The position numbers and the translations under genes were made by a program. Source: Salinivirga cyanobacteriivorans (GTDB lineage: Bacteria > Bacteroidota > Bacteroidia > Bacteroidales > Salinivirgaceae). From it: 64,000 nucleotides of DNA. The notes under the pieces are model-generated. The model did no database searches. It was not told where the DNA came from and saw nothing but the letters and a program-made list of their open reading frames with translations. The stretch is from positions 1,333,075-1,397,074 of the forward strand of contig NZ_CP013118.1 in the NCBI RefSeq assembly GCF_001443605.1. The letters run 5' to 3'. Positions 40,396 through 49,491 of this stretch are shown here, one piece after another; position 1 is the first letter of the stretch, and every line of letters starts with the position of its first letter.

Positions 40396-41487
40396 TTATT
40401 CATTTTCTTCTCCACCCTGCTGCGCTCTGGGTAAAGAAAAAGAAAAAATACTTCCCACTCCCAGTTTACTATCAACCATTACATCGCCGCCATTACGCTT
40501 TGCAAATTCTTTGCATAATATCAGACCAAGACCTGTGCCTTCTTCATTGGCAGTGCCAACTTTTGATTTATTGTAGCCTATTTTAAAGAGTTTATCCAGA
40601 TCCTCATCACTAATCCCGATCCCCTCATCTTTTACGCTTATAATTACCTTATCACCCTCAATTTCAGCGTATACCGTAATTCTACTATCATTATTACTGA
40701 ACTTAATTGCATTGGTGAGTAAATTACGCAGAATGGTATTTACCATATCGACATCGGCCCAAACCTCCAGATCATTATCAACTTTCTCTTCGACCACAAT
40801 TTGTTTTACTTCAGCATTGGCGTGGATTAAAGAAAAGTTCTCCTGGAAAAGCGCATGCATATTTAATCTCCTTGGTTTGTATGAGAGTCTGCCTGTTTGC
40901 GCCCTTGACCATTGTAAAAGGTTTTCAAGAAGCGAGTGTAGTTGTTTAGATGATTTATATATCAACTCAATGAACTCCTGTTTTTCCTGGTCGGTAAAAG
41001 AGTTCATATCCTGGGCCATAACTTCTGTAAGTCCCAGGAAACCAGCGATAGGGTTTTTAAGGTCGTGGGCAATAATAGAAAAGAATTTATCCTTGCTTAT
41101 ATTGAGCTCATGCAGCTGTTTACGCTGATTCTCAATTTCTTTTTTCTGGTTATTAATAATATTGTAGGCCTTTCGTAAATCGACCATTTTGCCAAAAAGC
41201 TCAATGGTGCGTTTGCGAAATTTGACATAAGTGTTTTCTAGTGCAGCACGCTTGCGGTTAATCTCTTCATTCTTTTTTTCAAGCTCTTCATTTTGTATAC
41301 TGATGATCTTTTTAGCTTTTTTTAGATCAATCATTTTACCAAAAAGCTCAATGGTACGCTGACGCGATTTTTCGTTCTGCAGTTCAATTTTCTTACGGTG
41401 CTTCTCAAGCTCGTCATTTTTATCCTGCACCTTTTTAATTAGTTCTGTCAGCCTTTCTTTCTCACTATTTGAAAACATTTCTTCCAT
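40396..41487 (-). CDS. Soluble sensor histidine kinase with duplicated coiled-coil module
   Basis: This 363-aa kinase consists of a long N-terminal coiled coil (about residues 1-130), HisKA with FSIIAHDLKNPIAGFLGL near 140-157, and HATPase with LLTNAIKFSN, DEGIGIS and GTGLGLILCKEF. There is no membrane segment. Within the coiled coil the block RTIELFGKM-DL-KA occurs twice, exactly 49 residues (seven heptads) apart. I start at the ATG at 41487; the frame stays open to a TTG at 41511, which would add eight residues. It probably transfers phosphate to the receiver of the hybrid kinase encoded next in the operon (inference). Confidence 0.85.
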   Translation of the reverse strand: MEEMFSNSEKERLTELIKKVQDKNDELEKHRKKIELQNEKSRQRTIELFGKMIDLKKAKKIISIQNEELEKKNEEINRKRAALENTYVKFRKRTIELFGKMVDLRKAYNIINNQKKEIENQRKQLHELNISKDKFFSIIAHDLKNPIAGFLGLTEVMAQDMNSFTDQEKQEFIELIYKSSKQLHSLLENLLQWSRAQTGRLSYKPRRLNMHALFQENFSLIHANAEVKQIVVEEKVDNDLEVWADVDMVNTILRNLLTNAIKFSNNDSRITVYAEIEGDKVIISVKDEGIGISDEDLDKLFKIGYNKSKVGTANEEGTGLGLILCKEFAKRNGGDVMVDSKLGVGSIFSFSLPRAQQGGEENE

Positions 41488-41610
41488 CTGAAAACCATAT
41501 CTTGTGTACAAAGCTAAAAAAAATTGAACGTTACAATAATGATTTTATTCAGTTTGTTCTGTCAGAGCATAAATATTTTGGACATTTTTATATTATTTTT
41601 CAATAAAAAA

Positions 41611-41641
41611 TTTGCTGCAACTACATTACTCAGTAAATTCG
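41611..41641 (+). promoter_or_regulatory. Bacteroidota-type promoter of the FkbM methyltransferase gene
   Basis: TTTG (41611-41614), 19-bp spacer, TAAATTCG (41634-41641), one mismatch to TAnnTTTG. The expected transcript start near 41647 supports the ATG at 41676 rather than the TTG at 41649 as start codon. Confidence 0.6.
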
Positions 41642-41675
41642 CACGTTTTTGATTACCAGACCTAACGCTAATCAT

Positions 41676-42446
41676 ATGTTTTTTATCAAAAGGTTCCTTT
41701 ACAAAACCCTTGGACTTAGACGCTATTTAAAGCTTATCAGCCAGATATTTTTCTTATCGTACAAAAACGGATGGCTTAAAAACAAGAGAGAATATTATTG
41801 CCATTACTACATCAAAAATCTGATTCAAAAAAATGATGTTATTATCGATATCGGCGCCAATTTAGGATATTACAGCCGGTTATTTGCAAAACTAACAGGT
41901 AAAGATGGCAAGGTTTACGCTGTAGAACCTGTAGAATTGTTCCGCAACATTCTTTCTGAAAACTTAACCGGTATATCGAATGTGGAGGTAATGCCTTACG
42001 CATTGGGGCAAAATAGTGGACAGCAAATATCAATGGGGCTCCCTGCCAGTAATAAGTATCTGAGCCATGGCAGAACCCATGTGGTTTCTAAAGACGAAGA
42101 AAGCGAATTCGAAAGGCAGTTTAAAGCAGAGATGCGAAACCCGAACGATCTGTTTAAAGATTTAAACAAAATCGATTACATTAAATGCGATATCGAAGGT
42201 TACGAGATAGTAGTGATTCCGGAAATGCTTCCTCTTTTGAAGGAACATAAACCAACCTTACAAATTGAAACTGATGGGAATAACAGGAAAAAGATTATTG
42301 ACATCCTTCTACCGCTGGGCTATAAAATCTTCTATATTGATGCTGATGGAGCAAAGCATTACAACATAGATAATCCGCCGGAATTCTCCGGTGATTTGAT
42401 CTTTAGCCTTAATGACCTTGAGAACTCAACTAAAGGAGATATATAA
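41676..42446 (+). CDS. FkbM-family SAM-dependent methyltransferase
   Basis: This 256-aa protein has the FkbM methyltransferase core. The SAM-binding motif I VIDIGANLGYYSRLFAKL lies near residues 52-69, VYAVEPVELFRNIL near 78, and the later IDYIKCDIEGYEIVVIPE contains the metal/SAM-side Asp and Glu. Family members O-methylate sugars, polyketides or lipids. Neighbours give no pathway. Start is the first ATG; the promoter lies just upstream and a bidirectional terminator follows at 42531. Confidence 0.82.
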   Translation: MFFIKRFLYKTLGLRRYLKLISQIFFLSYKNGWLKNKREYYCHYYIKNLIQKNDVIIDIGANLGYYSRLFAKLTGKDGKVYAVEPVELFRNILSENLTGISNVEVMPYALGQNSGQQISMGLPASNKYLSHGRTHVVSKDEESEFERQFKAEMRNPNDLFKDLNKIDYIKCDIEGYEIVVIPEMLPLLKEHKPTLQIETDGNNRKKIIDILLPLGYKIFYIDADGAKHYNIDNPPEFSGDLIFSLNDLENSTKGDI

Positions 42447-42530
42447 GCGCAATATAGCGTTTAAGAAAATGCTGAAACTTTAGCGGATGCAATACAAATC
42501 CAAATAAAATATATTCCTAAAAAACTAAAA

Positions 42531-42567
42531 ATTTACGGCAGAAGTAACCTCTGCCGTAAATTTTTTG
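42531..42567. terminator. Bidirectional terminator between the FkbM gene and maeB
   Basis: ATTTACGGCAG (42531-42541) pairs with CTGCCGTAAAT (42551-42561), an 11-bp stem followed by six T on the plus strand, and by a U-rich stretch (UUUUUAG) on the minus strand. It serves both convergent genes. Confidence 0.85.
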
Positions 42568-42620
42568 ACAAAACACAAATCGCGTTTTCATTTATTTAGC
42601 ATTCTCCAGTATATGGTTTA

Positions 42621-44912
42621 TTACAACAAGTGGTGTTTACTGCCCCGCTGATAAAACTGGGCATCAACAACAGCCACACTTATTAACCTTACAATTTCGT
42701 TTATGCTACTTTCAAGTTGTAATACATGGGCAGGCTTACGTGTTCCTAGTAATATAGGTCCGATAAGCTCTGCATCAGAGACTCCGCTTATAAGTTTGTA
42801 AGCAATATTTCCGGAGCTAAGATTAGGGAATATCAGTGTGTTAATGTGCCGCCCAACAAGTTTACTAAACGAATAACGTTTACTGATTAAATCAGGGTTT
42901 AAAGCAAAATTTGCCTGCATTTCGCCATCTACAATCAAATCCGGATAATCTTTGTGCAATATTTTAACAGCTTCGCGCACTTTAGCAGGACTTCCTCCTC
43001 TAACTGACCCAAAGTTTGAGTACGATAACATGGCAATATTGGGCTCAAACCCAAGTTTTTTAATCTCTTCTGCTGCAAGCACTGTAATATCAGACAATGT
43101 TTGAGCATTTGGCTCTCTGTTTACAGCTACATCAGCAAGGAAAAGAGGCCCTTGCTTGGTTAGTACAATATACATACTTGCCACCCGGTTTACACTCTCG
43201 CGCGCACCTATAACTTCAATTACCGGTCGCAAAGATTCTCCGTACTTTGTCTGTTGTCCTGTTATAAAGGCATCGGCCTGTCCGGTTTCAAGCATCATCA
43301 CACCATAATAATCGCAATTAGTCATCATGCGGTGGGCAGCATTATAGCTAATACCTTTACGTTGACGCAAAGCAAAAAGCTCTTTGGCAAAATAGTCCCT
43401 GCGTTTTTCTTCACCCTGACATACATTATCAATAAGAGTCAATTTCGATATATCGAGATGATACTCCTCTGCGATTTGTTTTATTTTGGTAGTGTTTCCT
43501 ACAAGAATTGGCTCTGCAATTTGTTGCTCTTTTGCCATCAATGCAGCCCGAATCACCTGATAATTATCGGCCTGAGAGAGTACCACGCGTTTCGGATCTT
43601 GTTTGGCTCTTTCGTAAACCTGTTTTACTAGCTTATTTTCGAGGCCTGCCCGGCGACGTAGTTCGGCAGCATACTCTTCCCAGTCGGCAATTGGAGTACG
43701 TGCAACGCCAGATTCCATTGCTGCTTTGGCCACAGCGGGCGCAACTTCAGTAATTAACCGTGGATCATTGGGTTTGGGAATTATATAATCTTTACTAAAG
43801 GTTATTCCTTTCAGGTTGTAAGCCTTATTGACTTCTTCGGGAACAGATTTTTTTGCAAGATCGGCCAATGCATAAACAGCAGCAATTTTCATTTCCTCAT
43901 TAATATCAGTAGCCCTTACATCAAGGGCACCCCTGAATATATAGGGAAATCCAAGCACATTATTCACCTGGTTCGGATAATCGGATCGGCCGGTAGCCAT
44001 CATTATATCGTTTCTGGCATCATGTGCATCTTCCCAGGTAATTTCAGGGTCCGGATTAGCCATTGCAAAAATAATAGGATTGCTGGCCATACTTTTAACC
44101 ATATCTTTCGAAAGCACATTTCCAATAGATAATCCCAGGAACATATCGGCATCTTTCATTGCATCTGCGAGGGTATGAATATCGCGTTTTGTGGCAAACT
44201 CCTTCTTTTGCTCGCTGAGTTTCTCTCTATCCTTACGCACAACACCCTTGCTATCGCACATTACAATATTTTCGGGTTTCACACCCAATGCTTTATAAAT
44301 ACGCAAACATGCAATGGCTGAGGCACCAGCTCCATTGGCGACTACCTTAATCTTATCAATTTTCTTACCCCCAAGCTCCAATGCATTTAATAAGCCGGCG
44401 CCTGAAATTATAGCTGTCCCATGCTGATCGTCGTGCATAACGGGGATATCGAGTTCATCCTTTAGTCTTCTTTCAACATGAAAACACTCAGGTGCCTTTA
44501 TATCCTCTAAGTTAATGCCACCAAATGTTGGAGCTATGGCCTTGATATGCTCTACCAGTTTATCGGGGTCTTTTTCGTCAATTTCGATATCAAAAACATC
44601 GACATCAGCGAAAGTTTTAAAAAGCAGTCCCTTACCTTCCATTACCGGTTTGGAGGCGCTGGCTCCAATATCGCCAATACCCAGCACAGCCGTTCCGTTT
44701 GATATTACAGCAACTAAATTACCCGCTGCTGTGTACTTGTAAACATCATCCGGATTTTTCTCAATTTCACGGCATGGTTCAGCCACACCCGGAGAATAAG
44801 CTAAAGAGAGATCATACTGTGTACTATTGGGCTTGGTAGGTATCACTTCTATTTTACCGGGCCTGCCGGATGAGTGATAATCCAATGCTTCCTGTTTTGT
44901 GAATTTTTTCAT
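42621..44912 (-). CDS. maeB: NADP-dependent malic enzyme fused to phosphotransacetylase-like domain
   Basis: This 763-aa MaeB-type enzyme decarboxylates malate to pyruvate with NADPH formation. The N-terminal malic enzyme domain (about 1-400) has the [12 protein letters not shown] block, [15 protein letters not shown]-like loop (here [20 protein letters not shown]) and DDQHGTAI. The C-terminal domain (about 430-763) resembles phosphate acetyltransferase ([20 protein letters not shown], then [11 protein letters not shown]) and in this family is regulatory, binding acetyl-CoA, rather than catalytic. It is a single gene with its own 3' terminator. Confidence 0.94.
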   Translation of the reverse strand: MKKFTKQEALDYHSSGRPGKIEVIPTKPNSTQYDLSLAYSPGVAEPCREIEKNPDDVYKYTAAGNLVAVISNGTAVLGIGDIGASASKPVMEGKGLLFKTFADVDVFDIEIDEKDPDKLVEHIKAIAPTFGGINLEDIKAPECFHVERRLKDELDIPVMHDDQHGTAIISGAGLLNALELGGKKIDKIKVVANGAGASAIACLRIYKALGVKPENIVMCDSKGVVRKDREKLSEQKKEFATKRDIHTLADAMKDADMFLGLSIGNVLSKDMVKSMASNPIIFAMANPDPEITWEDAHDARNDIMMATGRSDYPNQVNNVLGFPYIFRGALDVRATDINEEMKIAAVYALADLAKKSVPEEVNKAYNLKGITFSKDYIIPKPNDPRLITEVAPAVAKAAMESGVARTPIADWEEYAAELRRRAGLENKLVKQVYERAKQDPKRVVLSQADNYQVIRAALMAKEQQIAEPILVGNTTKIKQIAEEYHLDISKLTLIDNVCQGEEKRRDYFAKELFALRQRKGISYNAAHRMMTNCDYYGVMMLETGQADAFITGQQTKYGESLRPVIEVIGARESVNRVASMYIVLTKQGPLFLADVAVNREPNAQTLSDITVLAAEEIKKLGFEPNIAMLSYSNFGSVRGGSPAKVREAVKILHKDYPDLIVDGEMQANFALNPDLISKRYSFSKLVGRHINTLIFPNLSSGNIAYKLISGVSDAELIGPILLGTRKPAHVLQLESSINEIVRLISVAVVDAQFYQRGSKHHLL

Positions 44913-44958
44913 GATGTTTGGAATTTAGTGTTTCCACAATTGTTTAATAGATTATTAC

Positions 44959-44997
44959 CAGGGTTTATTTAAAACCATTTGATTTAAATAAACCCTG
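44959..44997. repeat. Perfect 15-bp inverted repeat between the C69 dipeptidase gene and maeB
   Basis: CAGGGTTTATTTAAA (44959-44973) pairs exactly with 44983-44997 across a 9-nt loop. No U-run follows on either strand, so it is not a classical intrinsic terminator. It may be an mRNA 3' stabiliser or an operator near the maeB promoter. Confidence 0.7.
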
Positions 44998-45011
44998 TAG
45001 ATAGTATATAA

Positions 45012-46622
45012 TTAAAATTTCTCGTCGTATTTAGTCCACAAATAATCTCCTAACTCCCAGGCTTTTTTCACTACTTTTTCTCCTTTCTCAATTACATAAT
45101 TGGTTAAAAACTCCCTGCGTTTTTTGGTGTTTTTAATGCTTTTAGCCTTTTCGTCGGTTTGCTCTAATTCTTCAATAAATGCTTTCTGCATCGGATTCCA
45201 TACAGCATCCAGATCCTTATGCATATCGCCCCATCTTTGAGCTGCCAGCGTACCAAGCCTGTTAAATGCCCACCATGCCGATTCGCGTGTATAACCGTTT
45301 ATTCGGCCAGGCGTTTTATACGATTCGGGCAAATCGGTAGCACCGCAATACACTGGAATATAAACCGAAGAAGCAATATTATCCTGTGCAAGCCACACAA
45401 CACCACCTACATCATCGGGAAGCCAGTCGCGGCTCTGCGTAATTGTTCCATACATGGTGTACCAGCGTGCTATGGTTCGTTCACCAAGAAAGCGAATGTG
45501 TCCATCGTCATTCACATGGTACCAACCACCACTCACGTCATCTATATCGAGTTGATCATAAGGCAGAAAAGGATTGGCCAAAGGTGAAATAACGCTTTCT
45601 CCATCTTCGTTTGTTGTGGTGATATTTCTACGCATATCGTAAGGCGTGCCCTGGTAATAATCTTTAAATACGCGGCGCATGTCTTCAACCGACACCTTTT
45701 TATCGGGTTTTACAGAAAAGGGATAATTCTCTGATGTGGGACTCAATTTGAGCGATGGAGCAAGAAGGTCAAAAACCCTCCATTCGCGCCTGCGTGAAGC
45801 TACAGATTTACGACTTTCAGGTGCATAAACATCACAGAATCGAAAAGTTTCGTCTTCCTTCCACCAACCTTGTGCTTTTGCATAACTGTAAATATTATCT
45901 GATGCTTTAAAATAATCAGAATTGTCCAGATCGATTTCTTTAATTGTAGATGCGTTGGCATTAACAGAAATATGATCGTCTGGTACACGTTGGGCAACCC
46001 AAATAGCACCTACATTTCCTTTACCCGGCCCAACAACTTCAAAGTGCCATACTTCTTTCGGATCAGCAATGGTAAGGGCCTCACCGTAATCGCGCCATCC
46101 GTGTTCGGCGAGCAAACGGCCGGCAAGCTTGATGGCTTCTCTTGCAGTAGTGGCACGTTCAAGCATTAACTGGACCAACCGTTGACAGTCGATTTTGCAC
46201 TCTTTGCTAAAGAGCTCTTCACGTCCGCCAAAAGTTGATTCCCCGATTGCAAGCTGATGCTCGTTCATGCAGGGATAGGCAGTATTTATAAACTGGTAGG
46301 TATGCTCGGCCTGTGGTATACTGCCTATTGGAATATGTGCATAGGCGGGCATCACGAGGGAATCTGTAGATTCTCTTTTGTAAACGGTAAAACGCTCGCT
46401 GGGCTTATGGTCTTTGGCAGGTACAATATCCATCCAACTTCTGGTTCTGTGGCTGTCGTCGGTATGGGATGTCATCACAGAACCGTCTGAGCTGGCATTT
46501 TTGCCAACAGTTATAGAAGTGCAACCTTCAGGGTATCCTCCTTTCCAGTCGCTTTTATCCTGCGCGTTTAAGGTAATAGAAAAGATGGTTAAAATAGAGG
46601 CTAGAATTGTAATGTGTCTCAT
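45012..46622 (-). CDS. Secreted C69-family dipeptidase
   Basis: This 536-aa Ntn-type peptidase has a signal peptide (residues 1-20, ending LNAQ). The catalytic Cys lies in EGCTSITVGKNASSDGS near residue 35, followed by the THTDDSH-like segment (MTSHTDDSH), as in dipeptidase A (PepD). Conserved downstream blocks include ERATTAREAIKLAGRLLAEH and LTIADPKEVWHFEVVGPGKG. It likely cleaves dipeptides in the periplasm. It lies 37 bp after the deoxynucleoside kinase gene; co-transcription is possible. Confidence 0.86.
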   Translation of the reverse strand: MRHITILASILTIFSITLNAQDKSDWKGGYPEGCTSITVGKNASSDGSVMTSHTDDSHRTRSWMDIVPAKDHKPSERFTVYKRESTDSLVMPAYAHIPIGSIPQAEHTYQFINTAYPCMNEHQLAIGESTFGGREELFSKECKIDCQRLVQLMLERATTAREAIKLAGRLLAEHGWRDYGEALTIADPKEVWHFEVVGPGKGNVGAIWVAQRVPDDHISVNANASTIKEIDLDNSDYFKASDNIYSYAKAQGWWKEDETFRFCDVYAPESRKSVASRRREWRVFDLLAPSLKLSPTSENYPFSVKPDKKVSVEDMRRVFKDYYQGTPYDMRRNITTTNEDGESVISPLANPFLPYDQLDIDDVSGGWYHVNDDGHIRFLGERTIARWYTMYGTITQSRDWLPDDVGGVVWLAQDNIASSVYIPVYCGATDLPESYKTPGRINGYTRESAWWAFNRLGTLAAQRWGDMHKDLDAVWNPMQKAFIEELEQTDEKAKSIKNTKKRREFLTNYVIEKGEKVVKKAWELGDYLWTKYDEKF

Positions 46623-46659
46623 TTTCAGGTATTTTAAGTTTAGTTATCAGTTTTTAAAA

Positions 46660-47310
46660 TTATTTCAGGTCATAGACATTAAATCCTTTATTAAAACGCT
46701 GAAACGGTATGTCAAGTAATTTATTTAAATAAGCTTTATCTGCAACAAAATCAATATTCTGACAATCGACTACCACAACAGGGAAAGCTGAAACCTGCTT
46801 AAAAAATCTGAAGTAACTTTTTTGAATTCGCTCAAGATAAGTACGGGAGATATTACTCTCGTATGTTCTGCCCCTGTGTGCAATATTTTGAAGTAGTTGT
46901 TCAGTATTTTGGTGCAAATAAATTACAAGATCCGGTTCCGGTAGTGTGCCGGTCATAGAATGAAATATACGGGCATACAATTTAAAATCAGCTTCATCAA
47001 GTGTTGTTGAGGCAAATATCAGCGATTTTTTAAGATAATAGTCAGCTACAATGGCATTGTGAAACAAACTGCTTTCAAGTTCTTCTTTAAGCTGTCTGAA
47101 CCGCTCTACAAGGAAAGTGAGCTCCAATTGCAGGGCATATTTGTCCGGATTTTCATAAAATAGGGGCAAAAAAGGATTATCCACAAATTGCTCATAAATT
47201 TCTTTTGCGTTTAAATGCCGGGAATAAGCTTCTGTGAGCGTAGTTTTACCGGCACCAATATTTCCTTCAACAACTATGTAGCGATAGTTTGAACCAGGCT
47301 TCTCGGTCAT
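46660..47310 (-). CDS. Deoxynucleoside kinase
   Basis: This 216-aa protein belongs to the dNK/dGK-dCK family, phosphorylating deoxynucleosides in salvage. The P-loop is EGNIGAGKTTL near residues 15-25, followed by the substrate-binding FLERFRQLK-like helix (here TFLVERFRQLKEELES), YYLKKSLIF, and the lid Arg segment AHRGRTYESNISRTYLERIQ. Start ATG at 47310 fits. It sits between gpsA (75 bp upstream) and the C69 peptidase. Base specificity cannot be read from the sequence. Confidence 0.88.
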   Translation of the reverse strand: MTEKPGSNYRYIVVEGNIGAGKTTLTEAYSRHLNAKEIYEQFVDNPFLPLFYENPDKYALQLELTFLVERFRQLKEELESSLFHNAIVADYYLKKSLIFASTTLDEADFKLYARIFHSMTGTLPEPDLVIYLHQNTEQLLQNIAHRGRTYESNISRTYLERIQKSYFRFFKQVSAFPVVVVDCQNIDFVADKAYLNKLLDIPFQRFNKGFNVYDLK

Positions 47311-47385
47311 AAAACGAAGATATAAAAAAAGTAGCTCAAAAAGAAAATTTCCTGGAGGGTCGAAAAATACTTATTATTTGGACCT

Positions 47386-48375
47386 TTATGAAAGCTCATT
47401 GGACAATTCAGAGAAAACATTTGACGCGTTCTGTCCTTCATAGAGCACATTAAAAACAGCTTCTGCAATGGGCATATCAATGTTTAATTTTTCCATAAAA
47501 TGAGCAAGGCCTTTTGCGCCATAATATCCCTCGGCAATTTGAAGCATCTCCATACGGGCATACTTAACACTGTAGCCCTTTCCAATCATTACACCAAAAT
47601 TCCGGTTTCTACTGTATTGCGAATACATGGTAACAAGTAGGTCACCCAGGTAAGCCGACTCAATGATGTCCGCATTTACACGACATACTTTTGACATAAA
47701 CTCACGCATTTCCTGAGTGGCATTACAAACAAGCACAGCCTGAAAGTTATCGCCATAGCCCAGGCCATGATATATTCCTGCAGCAATGGCATACACATTT
47801 TTGGCTACAGCAGCAAACTCAGTACCTACTATATCGTGAGAGATTTTAACATTTATATGATGGTTTTTCAGAAGCAACTTGAGCTCTTTTGCCAAATCAA
47901 CATGTTCAGAAGCTACAGTTAAATAGGTTAGCTTCTCAGAAGAGACCTCTTCTGCATGGCTTGGACCTGCAATCATAGCAAAATGTTCTCTGGGCACATT
48001 AAACTCCCTGAACAAATAATCAGCTACAATTTCATTTGACTCAGGAATGATGCCTTTTACTGCAGAAACTACTTTTTTGTCTTTTAGCGGATAGGTGGAT
48101 TTTGATAAAACACTATGCAGAAATGCAGATGGGACAACAAGAATAATAATAGATGAGGCTTCAATTAAGTCATCTATTTTAATAGTAACCCTCAGCCTTG
48201 ACATATTTAACGAGGCAGACGACAAATAATGGGGGTTATGACCATATTCATATACGTGCTCCCTTATTTCCTGGGATTGAACAAACCAGTTTACATGGTA
48301 TCCGTTTTGAGTTAGTAAATTAACAAGAGCTGTTCCCCAGCTTCCACTACCAATAACACCAATTGTAGTCTTCAC
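47386..48375 (-). CDS. gpsA: NAD(P)-dependent glycerol-3-phosphate dehydrogenase
   Basis: This enzyme makes sn-glycerol 3-phosphate from dihydroxyacetone phosphate for phospholipids. It has the N-terminal GVIGSGSWGTALVNLL nucleotide fold, VSAVKGI, the MIAGPSHAEEV block, and the catalytic-Lys segment EFAAVAKNVYAIAAGI. No ATG is available at the N-terminus; I use GTG at 48375 (329 aa), though TTG two codons further up (48381) is equally open. Length is normal. Confidence 0.93.
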   Translation of the reverse strand: MKTTIGVIGSGSWGTALVNLLTQNGYHVNWFVQSQEIREHVYEYGHNPHYLSSASLNMSRLRVTIKIDDLIEASSIIILVVPSAFLHSVLSKSTYPLKDKKVVSAVKGIIPESNEIVADYLFREFNVPREHFAMIAGPSHAEEVSSEKLTYLTVASEHVDLAKELKLLLKNHHINVKISHDIVGTEFAAVAKNVYAIAAGIYHGLGYGDNFQAVLVCNATQEMREFMSKVCRVNADIIESAYLGDLLVTMYSQYSRNRNFGVMIGKGYSVKYARMEMLQIAEGYYGAKGLAHFMEKLNIDMPIAEAVFNVLYEGQNASNVFSELSNELS

Positions 48376-48480
48376 AGTCAAATATTTTAATGGCAGCAGA
48401 TGCTACCTATTTATAATTACAAAATAAACAGAATCCCGGTTGAAAATCAATTTTAAGGAAGAAAAACAGGATTCCTGCAA

Positions 48481-48514
48481 AAAAAATGCCCTGCAATATA
48501 CTTATTGCAAGGCA
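48481..48514 (-). terminator. Intrinsic terminator after the DUF6263-like lipoprotein gene
   Basis: TGCC-C-TGCAATA (48487-48498) pairs with TATTGCA-A-GGCA (48503-48514), with one internal mismatch. Read leftward it is followed by a run of U (A-run before 48487). It separates the two-lipoprotein transcript from gpsA. Confidence 0.85.
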
Positions 48515-48540
48515 CTTCACAAATACATTTAATTTACACA

Positions 48541-49473
48541 CTATTCCATGCGCATTTTTATATTCATATCCATCTTAATCGCCATCTGATTAGCTGTCAG
48601 CTTCATAAACATTTTCATATCTGAACTTTCCAGAAAACCTCTTTCAAGGTCAAATAATACCCAGCCACCAATTGTATTATCTTCGGCAGACATTTCAACG
48701 CCTTCCTGAATACTTTCCATTATAAATTCTCCATGTGGTTCAAGTATCACATAACGCTTGTCTTCGCTAATGCTTAGAACTTTATATTTCATATCTACCT
48801 TCATACTCATTCCGGAATTTCCGGTTTCAATTATACCGGCATCGTATACATCGCCTTCTTTTACAGGCTCATCAGGAAGGGCCACAAAAGCGTTTTGTGC
48901 AAACTGGTCAGACATTGATTCCAACTGTCCTTTTACCTGCGCACCCTGCTCGGCCGGAAGGTTATCCATAATGGCATCCATATTCATTTCCACAACTTTT
49001 CCGCTGGGTGTAATTTCAGAGGAAATTTCATTGTTGAGCAAAGAAGTAAAAACACCGGCACTTGGATTATTTTCCATATCCTCCTCACTATCGGAGTCGA
49101 ACTTCATAGGCTGCGGACCATCCATAGAAACAGCAACACGCGTAAATTCAACACCAATTTTGGCATTACCATTTTCAGTTACCTCATTAATTTTATAATT
49201 ACTCTCCATGGTCATTTGCATGGGCATCTTTTGTCCCATCATTTCCATGTTCATTTCTGTTTCCATAATCATATGAGCTGAATCGCCTTCAGTGAAATTA
49301 TATTGCAACTTCACAGCTTCGTCGCTAGTGGCAGAAAATTCAGGAATACCACTTTCAGTTTCATAATTTATTGTAACTGAAGATTTACCTGTTTCTTCAT
49401 TATTCTGTTTGTTTCCATTTTGGCAGGCCACCATAAAAAGGGCCGCAACCCAAAAAATCAGAACTTTTCTCAT
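48541..49473 (-). CDS. Lipoprotein, DUF6263-like
   Basis: This 310-aa lipoprotein has the lipobox MVAC with Cys17, then a short polar linker (QNGNKQNNEE). The mature protein is Met-rich and beta-stranded, with the pattern LQYNFTEGDSAHMIMETEMN and later GGWVLFDLERGFLESSDMKM. This resembles the Bacteroidota DUF6263 lipoproteins; function unknown. It follows the hydrolase-like lipoprotein gene by 18 bp, so they form one transcript. Confidence 0.68.
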   Translation of the reverse strand: MRKVLIFWVAALFMVACQNGNKQNNEETGKSSVTINYETESGIPEFSATSDEAVKLQYNFTEGDSAHMIMETEMNMEMMGQKMPMQMTMESNYKINEVTENGNAKIGVEFTRVAVSMDGPQPMKFDSDSEEDMENNPSAGVFTSLLNNEISSEITPSGKVVEMNMDAIMDNLPAEQGAQVKGQLESMSDQFAQNAFVALPDEPVKEGDVYDAGIIETGNSGMSMKVDMKYKVLSISEDKRYVILEPHGEFIMESIQEGVEMSAEDNTIGGWVLFDLERGFLESSDMKMFMKLTANQMAIKMDMNIKMRME

Positions 49474-49491
49474 AATATCAATTGTGTTTAG

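Noticed and set aside
41649-41675. TTG start for the FkbM methyltransferase
   Set aside because: It coincides with the transcript start expected from the promoter at 41611-41641, and an ATG follows nine codons later.
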